Assembly: GCF_001187725.1 (NCBI RefSeq)
Contig: NZ_LGIQ01000007.1
Location: 58,323-122,322 of the forward strand
Direction of reading: 5' to 3'
Length of the DNA: 64,000 nt
Origin: Brevibacillus reuszeri
GTDB taxonomy: Bacteria > Bacillota > Bacilli > Brevibacillales > Brevibacillaceae
Positions 35,795 through 45,128 of this stretch are shown piece after piece; position 1 is the stretch's first letter; each line of letters opens with the position of its first letter. The position numbers and the translations under genes were made by a program. Below the pieces are notes generated by a model. The model was not told where the DNA came from, made no database searches, and worked only from the letters and a program-made list of their open reading frames with translations.

Positions 35795-38275
35795 TTACCT
35801 GCCCATTTCGGCGATGAAGCGGGAGGCTCTGGTCTTGCGTCCGAATCGTTCGCGGGGGATGCCGATACTCAGGCTGTGCCTAGCCCGGGTAATCGCAACG
35901 TATAGCAGTCTGCGTTCTTCCTCCAGGGCTGCATTGACACCCTTGCGCAGCTCGTCCAGCGTGTATTCATGCGGCAGAGCGCCTTCTACAAGGTCGGGTA
36001 AAAAGACATGATCGTACTCGAGCCCCTTTGCGCGATGAATACTCAATACATGTACAGCTTCTTCCGGGAGTGGCCGCTGTGTGCGCCACTCCTTTTCCTT
36101 TTGGGCCATCTGCTGAATATAGGCTAAAAAGTCACTGACCGTGCTATGCCTTTTTGCAGCCGCCAGAATTTGTTGCAGCTCATCACTCCAGCGCTCCCGG
36201 CCATCTTCCCGGTCACGCGCCCGTTTTTTCAAATAATCTCGCAGCTTGCCGTCCTCATAAATCAGCTCGAGTGCCTGTGCAGGCGGACAATCCTTGGCAG
36301 CCGCCAGAATCTCGGTAACTGCCTGCAAATGCTTTCGCTGATACGGCTTAAGCTGTGTGAGTTGGGGGAGGACATGCAAAATCGGAATATCCTCCAAAAT
36401 AGCCTGGCTGCGCAACACATTCCACATTTCGGCTGAGATGTAGAGCGTGGGCAATATTTCTTTCAAGGCGTCCGTATCATCGGGGTTCAGTGCGAGTCGC
36501 AAATAGTGCAGCGTCCAACGTACGGTTTGCCGCTGATAAAAGGAGTCTTCCTCCTGGGTGTAGTGAAAAGCGATGCCCGCCTCACTCAACCGCTCCAAAA
36601 TCGGACGGGCAGATTCATTCGTCCGATAAAGGACGGCACATTCCCCAAGAATCGCTCCTTGCTCACGGCGGTGAAGAATTTCATCCACGATACGAGAGGC
36701 TTGTTCCTCCTCGTCCTCCGGCTCGAATAAATACGTGTCTCCCTCCTCGCTATGAAAGGAGAGACATTCCTTTGCCCAACGCGCACGATTGTGACCGATC
36801 AAGGAATAGCCCAGGCTGACGATAGAAGCGTGTGAACGATAATTCACTTCCAATGTAATGGATTTGGCCTGTGGAAAGTCGTTAGTGAAGCCCAGTATGT
36901 ATTGGGGATCACTGCCGCGAAATCCGTAGATCGATTGGTCGTCGTCACCGATGACACAAAGATTGTTTTGCGGAGCGGCGAGCAGCTTGACTGTTTCGTA
37001 CTGGATGCGGTTGATATCCTGAAACTCATCAATCATCACGTGGGTAATTCGATTTTGGTAGCGCTGCAATAGCTGCTTGTCTTCACGAAGCATCTCATAA
37101 CAACCGAGCAGCATATCGTCAAAGTCGAACCAGTTATGCTTTCTCTTGGTTGCTTCGTAAATCGGATAGAGCGCCTGAGCACGTTTTTCCGCAGCACTGT
37201 CTGCTTCCCGATAGGCAACATCATGAGGCAGCAGGTATTCGTTTTTCCATCGACTGACGATTCCCAGTGCTTCCTGCATGTCATTTTCCTTGAGGGCGAT
37301 CAAGTCGTCATGGCCAAGCAGAGCTCCTGTTTCTCTTAGCAGGCGCCATTTTTGCCAATCCTTTTTCAGCAAACGCTGCTGATCCCAGCGATCAGGCTGA
37401 TGGTGCATAAGCATGCGATAAAAAATGCTGTGGAAGGTCCCGGCGATCAATTCACGAGCTTGGTGGGGAGGAAGCTGTCTGGCGATGCGCTGTCTGATTT
37501 CATCCGCTGCCTTGGTTGTAAAGGTGACCACTAAAATTTGCTTTGGCTCTACGCCGCATTCTCGGATTAAATAAGCGGTGCGCGCTGTCATCACACGTGT
37601 CTTGCCACTGCCAGCCCCTGCGAGAATCAGCAAGGGTCCATCTGTTGTGTCAACTGCCAGTTGTTGACCCGGATGCAAGGGCTCATCTCTTTTTTGCTCC
37701 AGCAGATGCTGGATGCTTTTCTTGGGCGTGAAGCGCTTGCGAAAGATCGGAGGCTTGGGCGGTGGCGGAGAAGGTGCTGCGTTGCTGCCGATCGTTCTTT
37801 TTTTGGGCATGCGAAAAGAACCGATCATAACCGAATCATCGTCTTCCGTTGACGGAGCTGCTTGTGACATGCCAGCTTGATCGGTAGGGAAAGCGAGCTC
37901 AGCATTGTCGGTACCAGCCTGGCTGCCGCTGTTGCTCGCGTCTTGTGTGGATTGTCCAGCTATGTATGCTTGTCCCAGATCTATGCTCGTCTCTTTGCGG
38001 ATAGCCGCTTGAAAGGCAGTGGCGGCCGTTTCATCCAGTGTTTGCAGCCAAGCCGTGGAGTCAGCACCATCGTTCTGCAAAATCGGACAGTCAGCTTCCT
38101 CTGGATGGGCAAAATAAGGCTCAAAGCTGATCCCTGCAATTAAACGAAGCGCTGATGCGCAGGCTGGACACCGAACCTGATCCTGCCGGGCAGCCATGCG
38201 CCAAAACGGTATGCGATTGTAGGTCTCTGGTAGCAACAGGATGGGTTTGTTGTCTAGTAGTGCATAGTTCATCAT
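35795..38275 (-). CDS. UvrD/PcrA-like helicase with CoiA-type zinc N-terminus
   Basis: 826 residues. Residues 35-65 (CPACASALRLIAGISFEPYFAHPEEADCPI) look like the Cys/His zinc segment of CoiA-type competence proteins. A Pro/Ser/Asp-rich linker follows, then the superfamily 1A core: Walker A AGAGSGKT (about 220), GTFHSIFYR, DEFQDIN, GDDDQSIYGFRG, VNYRS, SIHRAKGLEYDHVFLP and YVAITRAR. It unwinds DNA 3' to 5', probably in repair or recombination. GAGGTG precedes ATGATG. Confidence 0.9.
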   Translation of the reverse strand: MMNYALLDNKPILLLPETYNRIPFWRMAARQDQVRCPACASALRLIAGISFEPYFAHPEEADCPILQNDGADSTAWLQTLDETAATAFQAAIRKETSIDLGQAYIAGQSTQDASNSGSQAGTDNAELAFPTDQAGMSQAAPSTEDDDSVMIGSFRMPKKRTIGSNAAPSPPPPKPPIFRKRFTPKKSIQHLLEQKRDEPLHPGQQLAVDTTDGPLLILAGAGSGKTRVMTARTAYLIRECGVEPKQILVVTFTTKAADEIRQRIARQLPPHQARELIAGTFHSIFYRMLMHHQPDRWDQQRLLKKDWQKWRLLRETGALLGHDDLIALKENDMQEALGIVSRWKNEYLLPHDVAYREADSAAEKRAQALYPIYEATKRKHNWFDFDDMLLGCYEMLREDKQLLQRYQNRITHVMIDEFQDINRIQYETVKLLAAPQNNLCVIGDDDQSIYGFRGSDPQYILGFTNDFPQAKSITLEVNYRSHASIVSLGYSLIGHNRARWAKECLSFHSEEGDTYLFEPEDEEEQASRIVDEILHRREQGAILGECAVLYRTNESARPILERLSEAGIAFHYTQEEDSFYQRQTVRWTLHYLRLALNPDDTDALKEILPTLYISAEMWNVLRSQAILEDIPILHVLPQLTQLKPYQRKHLQAVTEILAAAKDCPPAQALELIYEDGKLRDYLKKRARDREDGRERWSDELQQILAAAKRHSTVSDFLAYIQQMAQKEKEWRTQRPLPEEAVHVLSIHRAKGLEYDHVFLPDLVEGALPHEYTLDELRKGVNAALEEERRLLYVAITRARHSLSIGIPRERFGRKTRASRFIAEMGR

Positions 38276-38342
38276 GACACCTCGAAAAGATGATAGGGAT
38301 GTTCTGGCGTATCTGCTTGCTCGCCTTTACATGGAAAGAAGA

Positions 38343-38368
38343 AGTGCCCCCTGGCGGCAGGGGACACT
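38343..38368 (-). terminator. Intrinsic terminator of the second CNNM gene
   Basis: On the minus strand AGTGTCCCC and GGGGCACT form the stem with a TTCTTCTTTCC tail. Confidence 0.7.
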
Positions 38369-38384
38369 TGCCAAATACGTGTGG

Positions 38385-39749
38385 TTACGATTGTGCGTGC
38401 AAAAGCACGGTGTCTTCAGGTAGAGCTTCCGGGGCGTCTTCACCGACATAGGTAATGCCGACCCGCGTAATTCGGTGATTTTCCAGCTCACTGATGGTGA
38501 AGAGATAGCCTTGGAACATGACTGCCTTTCCTTTTGCTACTTCTTCATTTAACTGGCTGTAGAGCCAACCGGCAATCGTGTCTACCTCATCGGAGACGAC
38601 TTCAATCGTAAGAAAATCGTTCAGTTCATTCAACAATGTTTTTCCTGAAACGGAGAGAGCGTTGTTGGTGCTCTCCTCGATTTCTGGTCGTTCATTCTCG
38701 TCAAATTCGTCTTGAATATCACCGACAATTTCTTCGAGAATGTCTTCCATCGTAAGAAGACCTGCCGTTCCACCATACTCATCAATGACGATCGCCAGTT
38801 GAGAGCGGCGCTTTTGCATCAGCCGCAGTACGTGACTAATTTCCATCGATTCGGGCACGGTAAGGAGCGGGCGAAGGAAGTTTTTCAATTCTGCCTTGCC
38901 TGTGCTCAGCGCTGACAGGTAAAAATCGGAGATGTGGACAAATCCAATCAATCTGTCTTTGTCCTCGTGAGCGACAGGGAAGCGAGAGTGACGCGATTCC
39001 TTCATGATGTGGAGGTTCTCTTCGAACGTGTTGTCATCGTAGAGACAAATCATGTCAATGCGTGGAATCATGATTTCCCGGGCAAGTCGTTCGGAAAACT
39101 CAAAAACATTGTCAACAAGCGCCATTTCGGTTTGATCGATATGCCCGCTTTTATGACTCTGGTTAACCAGTAGACGGATTTCTTCCTCGGTATGAGCGGA
39201 TTCATTTTCAGAAGCCGGCTCGATTCCCAATCGTCTGATTAAGAGATTTGCTGCTCCATTCAGAAACCAGATGAGCGGATAGCTCAGTTTGTAGAAAAAC
39301 ATGAGTGGAGCGGCTGTCCAAAGCGAGGTTGCCTCTGCTTTTTGAATCGCCAACGACTTGGGAGCCAGCTCGCCTAAAACGATATGCAAAAAAGTAATGA
39401 TCGCAAAGGCAATAGCGAGTGAAATCGGGCCACCCAAGTATTGAGGTAAGTGGAAAAATGCTACCATGGGCTCGACGTAATGGGCGATTGCAGGCTCACC
39501 AACCCAGCCCAATCCAAGCGATGCCAGCGTGATTCCGAGCTGGCAGGCAGACAGATAGGCGTCAAGCTGTTTCGTGACCTTTTGCGCGTAGCGGGCTCTT
39601 TGGTTATTGCCCTCGCTTACGAGCTGGGTCAGACGGGTTTGGCGAACTTTTACCAACGAGAATTCTGCTGCGACGAAGAAGCCGTTCAGAAGAACCAAAA
39701 ACATCACGAGCAGCAGATTCAGCGTAATCTCCCCTATCGGACTCTCCAA
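38385..39749 (-). CDS. CNNM/HlyC-CorC family membrane protein, second copy
   Basis: 454 residues, TTG start 4 bases after GGAGGT. Same architecture as the protein at 14651: DUF21/CNNM membrane domain (1-195), CBS pair ending VIDEYGGTAGLLTMEDILEEIVGDIQDEFD, and CorC_HlyC C-terminus. Long identical stretches (LDAYLSACQLGITLASLGLGW) show the two are close paralogues, presumably for divalent-cation (Mg2+) efflux under different control. Confidence 0.9.
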   Translation of the reverse strand: MESPIGEITLNLLLVMFLVLLNGFFVAAEFSLVKVRQTRLTQLVSEGNNQRARYAQKVTKQLDAYLSACQLGITLASLGLGWVGEPAIAHYVEPMVAFFHLPQYLGGPISLAIAFAIITFLHIVLGELAPKSLAIQKAEATSLWTAAPLMFFYKLSYPLIWFLNGAANLLIRRLGIEPASENESAHTEEEIRLLVNQSHKSGHIDQTEMALVDNVFEFSERLAREIMIPRIDMICLYDDNTFEENLHIMKESRHSRFPVAHEDKDRLIGFVHISDFYLSALSTGKAELKNFLRPLLTVPESMEISHVLRLMQKRRSQLAIVIDEYGGTAGLLTMEDILEEIVGDIQDEFDENERPEIEESTNNALSVSGKTLLNELNDFLTIEVVSDEVDTIAGWLYSQLNEEVAKGKAVMFQGYLFTISELENHRITRVGITYVGEDAPEALPEDTVLLHAQS

Positions 39750-39999
39750 GCATACCTCCAGCCTCCCGCAGTACGAAAGGTGGAGAATTCACCTCCGTTA
39801 TTATAAATGTACTTTCAATGTACGAAATCATTTGTGTAAACATTCGTATATTCGTTGTTATAGGTTAGTATACCAATTGGTCAACGGAAGAGTCAAAACG
39901 TTCCGATTCCCATATGTGCTGATAGAGAGGCGGATGGACATACCTGAAACATCCGAATCATAAACATAAACGAGCAACTGTCCAAGGGAGGGGAGGAGC

Positions 40000-40668
40000 G
40001 TGAACTGGCTGTATAAATGCTTGGCGATCTTTACTGGCAGCATGCTGGTAGCAGTAGGGGTCAACCTGTTTCTCGTCCCACACCGACTGATGGATGGCGG
40101 CATGATCGGCATTGGTCTTTTGGCAACGTATTACATGCAGCTGCCTCCTGGCATGGTGATGATCTTTGTTAGCCTCCCAATGTATCTCATCGTATTTTTT
40201 TTCGATCGAAGGCTGTTTTATCACAGCTTTCACGGGATGCTCATCTCCTCCTTTTTCATTGATGTGATGTCTGACTTGCGCCAATGGAATCTATTGTCAA
40301 CATCCAGCTCTGCCGTTACTGGAGGTGTCATGATCGGAATGGGGGTGGGTCTAATGCTTGCCTACGAAACAAATACAGGTGGGACAGACTTGCTCGCCCA
40401 GTTTTTTGCCAGACGCTTCAACATACCTGTGGCGCTTCTGATCCTGGCCATTGATGGATTGATTGTTGCCCTCTCGCTACGGACGATTGGCATCGAGCGG
40501 ACGATTTTTTCTCTGATTACGATTGTTGCCGTAGCAGCTACGACTCATATGTTCAGTGGGATCAGCAAAAAGCGGCTCCCTTACTCTGTGATTGGGCCAC
40601 TTGGCTCTGTAAAAAGCACACAAATCCGCCAGGAAGGAAGGGGATGGCGATTATTATGGAGAAAATAA
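40000..40668 (+). CDS. YitT family membrane protein
   Basis: 222 residues with GTG start after GGGAGGGGAGGAG. Five or six helices with the DUF161 signatures VAVGVNLFLVPHRLMDGGMIGIGLLATYY and ETNTGGTDLLAQ. Unlike most YitT proteins it lacks the C-terminal cytoplasmic DUF2179 domain. Function in the family is unknown. Confidence 0.85.
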   Translation: MNWLYKCLAIFTGSMLVAVGVNLFLVPHRLMDGGMIGIGLLATYYMQLPPGMVMIFVSLPMYLIVFFFDRRLFYHSFHGMLISSFFIDVMSDLRQWNLLSTSSSAVTGGVMIGMGVGLMLAYETNTGGTDLLAQFFARRFNIPVALLILAIDGLIVALSLRTIGIERTIFSLITIVAVAATTHMFSGISKKRLPYSVIGPLGSVKSTQIRQEGRGWRLLWRK

Positions 40669-40701
40669 AGGTAAGAACAAGGATGAAATGAGGGACGAGT
40701 C

Positions 40702-41643
40702 TTGTCTGCAAATACACCGCAAATGATCACAGACCGTGTCGGCTTTTTTCCCGGTCACGTCAATATTGGTATCGTCATCGGGAAGACGGGGGCGATCTTG
40801 ATTGACTCCGGATTGGATACACAGACCGCAAAGAAAATCAAGAAAGGACTGGACGCCATCGCCCAGCCCTTGTGTGCCATCATTCAAACACATGCTCATG
40901 CCGACCACTTCGGGGGCAACGCCTATCTGCTCGGATGCTGGCCCGAAGCACAGGTCTGGGCGCCACCGTTAGAAGAGGCTATTATTCGGTATCCCATTTT
41001 GGAACCAATCTACTTGAACATGGGGGCAGAACCACTAGCGGACCTTCGTAACAAGTTTCTACTTGCCCAAGCTTCGCGGGTGGACCACCTCCTTCCCCTT
41101 GAGGATGTCGTGCAGATTGATGGCATGGAGTTCTCTATCCTTTCTCTGCCGGGACATAGCTGGCAACAAGTCGGTGTCGTTTGTGAAAATATATGCTTTG
41201 CCGCCGACAGTTATTTAGGTGAAGAGGTATTGGAAAAGCATAAGCTCCCGTTTCTTGTAGATGCTCATGAAACGCTGCTCAGTCTGATTAAGCTGAAAGA
41301 GACAAACTATAGCGGATATTTACCTGGTCACGGACCCTATATCACCTCCGTGATCAACAGCGTACAAAAAAACATCGAGTGGCATCAGCGAATCTATACC
41401 GTTTTGGAAGAAATTTTGGAAGAAGAAAATACGTTGGAGAATGCACTTGCTCTCTTGTGTGAGCGTTTACACATTTCCATAGAGAACGCTTCCAGTTTCG
41501 TCCTGTTTCGGACGGCGTTCATGGGTTATCTTGTTGGACTTCAAAAAGAAGAGAGAGTCGTCTTTCGGTTTGCCCAAAATCGGTGGCTGTGGAGAAAGGC
41601 TGGTACAGATGTTCAGGATGGTGCAGTAGGGGACGAGAGGTAG
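40702..41643 (+). CDS. MBL-fold metallo-hydrolase
   Basis: 313 residues from TTG 40702. The zinc motif THAHADHFGG (HxHxDH) is at about residues 62-71, with further ligands in LPGHSWQQVG (His), FAADSYLG (Asp) and YLPGHGPY (His). It resembles the glyoxalase II-like or RNase Z-like general branch; a helical C-terminal extension of about 90 residues follows. Substrate unknown. Its 3' end overlaps the convergent YugN-like gene by 31 bp. Confidence 0.87.
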   Translation: MSANTPQMITDRVGFFPGHVNIGIVIGKTGAILIDSGLDTQTAKKIKKGLDAIAQPLCAIIQTHAHADHFGGNAYLLGCWPEAQVWAPPLEEAIIRYPILEPIYLNMGAEPLADLRNKFLLAQASRVDHLLPLEDVVQIDGMEFSILSLPGHSWQQVGVVCENICFAADSYLGEEVLEKHKLPFLVDAHETLLSLIKLKETNYSGYLPGHGPYITSVINSVQKNIEWHQRIYTVLEEILEEENTLENALALLCERLHISIENASSFVLFRTAFMGYLVGLQKEERVVFRFAQNRWLWRKAGTDVQDGAVGDER

Positions 41644-41975
41644 TCTGCGATTTCGGCGAGTTTATGCTCCGCTGCTTCACGAACCGCTTTGGGAATGAAG
41701 AAAAGCTCTTCAGAAGCAGTGGTCATGTAAAACTTGGCTTCCAAATACGGATGCCCCAGCTTGACGGTAAGCTCGCCTTTTCCAGTCGTTGTACTGCTGA
41801 AGTTCGTCGGGATGCGCAGGAAATACGTACTGCTGCTTGCGGAGTCGTACATGACGACATCATACGTGGGCATGGAATCCCCACCTGATCGGCGAAAGCC
41901 TTGTTGCCGCAACATCTTGTCGACATAGGAGAGCGGCTGCACGACACCGGTCAGGGTTTTGTTTTTTAACCGCAT
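41613..41975 (-). CDS. YugN-like family protein
   Basis: About 120 residues; ATG 41975 is preferred over 41981 because GAGGAGG touches the latter. The pattern LTGVVQPLSYVDKMLRQQGF ... YDVVMYDSASSSTYFLRIPTN ... GELTVKLGHPYLEAKFY fits the YugN-like family (PF08868) as I recall it. Function unknown. Confidence 0.6.
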   Translation of the reverse strand: MRLKNKTLTGVVQPLSYVDKMLRQQGFRRSGGDSMPTYDVVMYDSASSSTYFLRIPTNFSSTTTGKGELTVKLGHPYLEAKFYMTTASEELFFIPKAVREAAEHKLAEIADYLSSPTAPS

Positions 41976-42083
41976 GGACATCCTCCTCGGCTCAACCTGT
42001 GAGAAATCGGGTTTGGTACCATCCTATGTGGCGTATTCACAATTCAGACGTAGAGAAAAAAGAAATGAAGGAGTGGTCGTACG

Positions 42084-42926
42084 ATGAACCAACGCGCAGA
42101 TTTGCATACCCATACAAAAGCTTCAGATGGGACGTGTGATCCAGCAGAAAACGTGCGTCTCGCCAAGGAGGCAGGCTTGCAGGCTCTCGCCATCACGGAT
42201 CATGATACGGTTGCTGGGATTCCCGAGGCGTTAGCGGCTGGCAAAGAGCTGGGGATCGAGGTTATTCCGGGCGTGGAGGTCAGCTCAGTTGGGCGTGGAC
42301 AAGATATCCATGTACTCGGGTACTATATCCCGTATGAGGACAGCTCCTTTCAGGAACGCTTGGTTGGTCTGCGTGAGACGCGTCATGAGCGGAATCAGCT
42401 GTTGATTGCAAAGCTGCAGGAGCTCGGAATTCCCATTACGCTTGAAAACGTCTACCGCCGCAAGCAGGGGACGGATAAAAATATCGGGCGCCCTCATATC
42501 GCAGAAGAGCTGATTGAGCTCGGTATTGTGGCAACGATGGAAGAAGCTTTTGAGAAATTCTTAGGCAAAGGGGCAGCAGCGTATGTGAATCCACCGCGAA
42601 TCACCCCGCAGGAAGCGATCCGTTTGATTCAGGATGCAGGGGGAGTCGCAGTACTGGCGCATCCCGGACTTTATGACGATGACGAGCTGGTCCAGGAGTT
42701 AATTGCATTTGGACTGGACGGGATTGAGGTCAATCACCCGGACAATACCGAGGAGCAAAGAAAAGTCTACCGCAGCTGGGCACAGGAAAATGACCTTGTC
42801 ATGACGGGAGGCTCCGATTTCCATGGCTGGCGCGGAGAGGAGCCTTTCCACGCCATGCTTGGCTTACATACAGCGCCAGATGAGGCAGTAGAGCGGTTGC
42901 GTGCGATTGCGGCAAAAAGAAAATAG
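42084..42926 (+). CDS. PHP-domain phosphoesterase
   Basis: 280 residues. PHP motifs are ADLHTHTKASDG (metal site), ITDHDTVAGIPEAL, PGVEVSS, NIGRPHIAEEL, AHPGL and GGSDFHG. The length and motifs match the TrpH/RNase AM-like class that hydrolyses 3',5'-nucleotide bisphosphates or trims RNA 5' ends. AAGGAG lies 12 bases before the ATG. Confidence 0.88.
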   Translation: MNQRADLHTHTKASDGTCDPAENVRLAKEAGLQALAITDHDTVAGIPEALAAGKELGIEVIPGVEVSSVGRGQDIHVLGYYIPYEDSSFQERLVGLRETRHERNQLLIAKLQELGIPITLENVYRRKQGTDKNIGRPHIAEELIELGIVATMEEAFEKFLGKGAAAYVNPPRITPQEAIRLIQDAGGVAVLAHPGLYDDDELVQELIAFGLDGIEVNHPDNTEEQRKVYRSWAQENDLVMTGGSDFHGWRGEEPFHAMLGLHTAPDEAVERLRAIAAKRK

Positions 42927-42954
42927 TTCGGAGTCTTGAGGCTGCTTACGAAGA

Positions 42955-42994
42955 AAACCCCGTCTATAACCATACAGACGGGGTTTGTGTTTTT
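42955..42994 (+). terminator. Intrinsic terminator
   Basis: A perfect 11-bp stem AAACCCCGTCT/AGACGGGGTTT and a GTGTTTTT tail after the PHP gene. Confidence 0.88.
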
Positions 42995-43060
42995 CCAGGA
43001 GGCTTGGTGCCTGAAGACTTGGTCGTTAATTACATGGCTAGGTCTGAATGATGAATGACC

Positions 43061-43819
43061 TCACTTGCTTTTAGCTTTGCTTAGGAGCAGCATTTCTTTA
43101 ACGATATCTACTACAACATTTGGCTGATCAATATGGATCGCGTGGCCGGCATTTTGAACAATGATATGCTTACTACGGGTTGATAATTTAGTAAGTTCTT
43201 TATGAAATGAGATCCAAGCAGACATAGATTCAGAATTATGATGAGGTTGTAATGTACCGGTTACGACAAAAAGTGGCAGGTTACCAAGTGATTTAGATTT
43301 TCGAGCTTGCTCAAAGCTTTCTTCTATTTCTTGAATAGAGCCTTCAAGAACAAACTGACTATAGTACTCAGCCTTAAGTTCATCTGAAAATAACGGGACC
43401 ATGATTTTATTTTGATCTTCATGACATGGATCTAATAAAATCACTCCGGCAACTTCTTCTGGATATGTACTCGCATACAGTCGAACATTAAGTCCCCCAA
43501 ATGAGTGCCCGACTAAAAGATAAGGGGAGGGAACGTTTGCTTTCTGAAGCAAGCTCCTCAGATTTTCAATGATTTGCTGACTGTGTCGAGGTTTCTCATC
43601 GTTCTCACTTTCACCTATACCTGCCCGATCATAAATGAACATTCTTGTTTGGCTTGAAATTTCATCACTAATCGAAGCCCAATAGTTACATGTGCAACCA
43701 TAACCAGAATCAAAAACCACCGTAGGAAAATCACTTACCTCACCGTAATATTTAAAACATAGTTTAACTCCACCTATGTCGAGTTTTTGACTCGCCTGAT
43801 TTATTCCAGTGTCACTCAT
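43061..43819 (-). CDS. Alpha/beta hydrolase
   Basis: 252 residues. The nucleophile elbow is VGHSFGG (Ser about residue 107), followed by an acidic candidate in ILLDPCHED and the catalytic His in NAGHAIHIDQP near the C-terminus. Codon use is more AT-rich than in the neighbours, which suggests recent acquisition. GGGGGAGA precedes the ATG. Substrate unknown. Confidence 0.87.
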   Translation of the reverse strand: MSDTGINQASQKLDIGGVKLCFKYYGEVSDFPTVVFDSGYGCTCNYWASISDEISSQTRMFIYDRAGIGESENDEKPRHSQQIIENLRSLLQKANVPSPYLLVGHSFGGLNVRLYASTYPEEVAGVILLDPCHEDQNKIMVPLFSDELKAEYYSQFVLEGSIQEIEESFEQARKSKSLGNLPLFVVTGTLQPHHNSESMSAWISFHKELTKLSTRSKHIIVQNAGHAIHIDQPNVVVDIVKEMLLLSKAKSK

Positions 43820-43907
43820 TCTATCTCCCCCAAATAGTTGTCATGAGGTTTATTTCGATAAGTGACTATTAATCCCTTTTTTTGTAAGTGAACATCATGA
43901 ACGACAA

Positions 43908-44330
43908 CTAAAGCAAGGCGAGAACGTAGGAGAAGCCAAGCCATACGCACAGCGGGCTAAACAGCCATGTATCGTTATGGGCAAAGCGAGTATGTCTGAC
44001 CTTTTTGAAAAAGCCGATATAACGGAAATCACCAATGGCGCGGAGAACAAAAACGGTTGCGCAAATCACGCATCCCCATTTCAAAAGACCAGCGGGAAAC
44101 GGCAGAGAAAAATAGCCGCTTTGGGTCAACAGCAAAACAGCGGCCAATGCGAGCAAGAAAGAGATGATCATGGTTGGTCCTTTACCTGGTGTAAAAAGGC
44201 GACGAGATTCATCAGAGGTACGTGGAATGACTTCTCCCAGGCTCCAGCGTCCTCCTGCTGCCCAATACGCATGAAGCAGGGCAATGAAAAGCAAAATTGT
44301 TGCGGAAGATAATATAAAAAATGTGATCAT
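43908..44330 (-). CDS. DUF3995 membrane protein
   Basis: 140 residues from ATG 44330 (GGAGGAG 9 bases upstream). Four membrane helices, with LLHAYWAAGGRW in the first and AIGDFRYIGFFKKVRHTRFAHNDTWLFSPLCVWLG at the end, which are the family's hallmarks. A TetR-type operator lies 57 bases upstream, so it is likely the target of the neighbouring regulator. Confidence 0.82.
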   Translation of the reverse strand: MITFFILSSATILLFIALLHAYWAAGGRWSLGEVIPRTSDESRRLFTPGKGPTMIISFLLALAAVLLLTQSGYFSLPFPAGLLKWGCVICATVFVLRAIGDFRYIGFFKKVRHTRFAHNDTWLFSPLCVWLGFSYVLALL

Positions 44331-44386
44331 GTGTTTTGCTCCTCCACTCATTATTGGATGTATGCATGCATGATTGATGGAAAAAG

Positions 44387-44400
44387 ATACGTAAGCGTAT
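44387..44400 (-). promoter_or_regulatory. TetR-family operator upstream of the DUF3995 gene
   Basis: ATACGTAAGCGTAT, a 5+5 inverted repeat matching the perfect palindrome found upstream of the TetR gene at 44995. Confidence 0.65.
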
Positions 44401-44420
44401 GTTTTGGGGATAAAAAGCTT

Positions 44421-44455
44421 TTGGCTTTCTTTTATTGGTGAAAATCGAAAGCCAA
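44421..44455 (-). terminator. Hairpin after the TetR gene
   Basis: A perfect 9-bp stem TTGGCTTTC/GAAAGCCAA with a 17-base loop; on the minus strand it is followed by AAGCTTTTTATC. Confidence 0.6.
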
Positions 44456-44464
44456 GGTTTTCAG

Positions 44465-44980
44465 TTACTTCCAGGTGAGAAAAAAAGCAATAGCGGCTTG
44501 GATGTCCAGCTCGGCGTGAATTTCTGTTCGTACCAACCAGCCGACGTACATCAAATAGGCGAGCTCAGCCCGTGCCTTGGCTTCATCTGGCGAGATTCCT
44601 TTCTTTTGATACAAAGAAGCAACGTAGTTGATTCTGCGCTTTTCGATTTCCACGAGACGTTTGCGCAGGTCAGCATTTTGCTTTGCCCATGTATATATCG
44701 CCGCTTCGAGTTTTTGTTCTCTTGAAAAGAGCGCACCAAGAAGCTGCTCCAAAGTCTGGGTCGTGGAATCCGGGGTATGAATGATCCTCTCTGTTGCATG
44801 CTCCTCCCAGTAATGAATCATCGAATCGAGCAAATCCTGACGATCCTGGAAGTGGTGATAAAAACTTCCTTTGCTAATTTTCAGCTCGCGTGCGAGTGCC
44901 TCCACACGAACCGATTCGATGCCTGTCTCAGTCAGCTTGGTGAGTGCAGCCCGGACCCAATCCTCGCGCAAATATTGCAT
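44465..44980 (-). CDS. TetR/AcrR family regulator
   Basis: 171 residues. The N-terminal HTH is VEALARELKISKGSFYHHFQDRQDLLDSMI; the C-terminal ligand domain follows. It is flanked by two copies of the same palindrome, one before its own ATG and one before the DUF3995 gene, indicating autoregulation and control of that gene. GAGGTGA precedes the ATG. Confidence 0.92.
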   Translation of the reverse strand: MQYLREDWVRAALTKLTETGIESVRVEALARELKISKGSFYHHFQDRQDLLDSMIHYWEEHATERIIHTPDSTTQTLEQLLGALFSREQKLEAAIYTWAKQNADLRKRLVEIEKRRINYVASLYQKKGISPDEAKARAELAYLMYVGWLVRTEIHAELDIQAAIAFFLTWK

Positions 44981-44994
44981 ATTTCACCTCAAAG

Positions 44995-45008
44995 ATACGC
45001 TTGCGTAT
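44995..45008 (-). promoter_or_regulatory. Autoregulatory TetR operator (perfect palindrome)
   Basis: ATACGCTTGCGTAT, a perfect 14-bp palindrome 15 bases upstream of the TetR start codon. Confidence 0.7.
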
Positions 45009-45052
45009 GTTTTATCTTTACCAGCATATTTCATGGAGAGACGTTCGTCAAT

Positions 45053-45097
45053 AAAAACACCCTTGCCCGCGCAGAAATGGCGTGAACAAAGGTGTTT
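45053..45097 (-). terminator. Terminator of the GNAT gene
   Basis: AAACACCTTTG/CAAGGGTGTTT stem on the minus strand followed by TTATT. Confidence 0.75.
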
Positions 45098-45128
45098 AGG
45101 GGATGCAGCAAGTGGTAGAGAGCTTGCT

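Noticed and set aside
35732..35860. Small plus-strand ORF after the fabI terminator
   Set aside because: It has no ribosome site and runs antisense into the UvrD-like gene.
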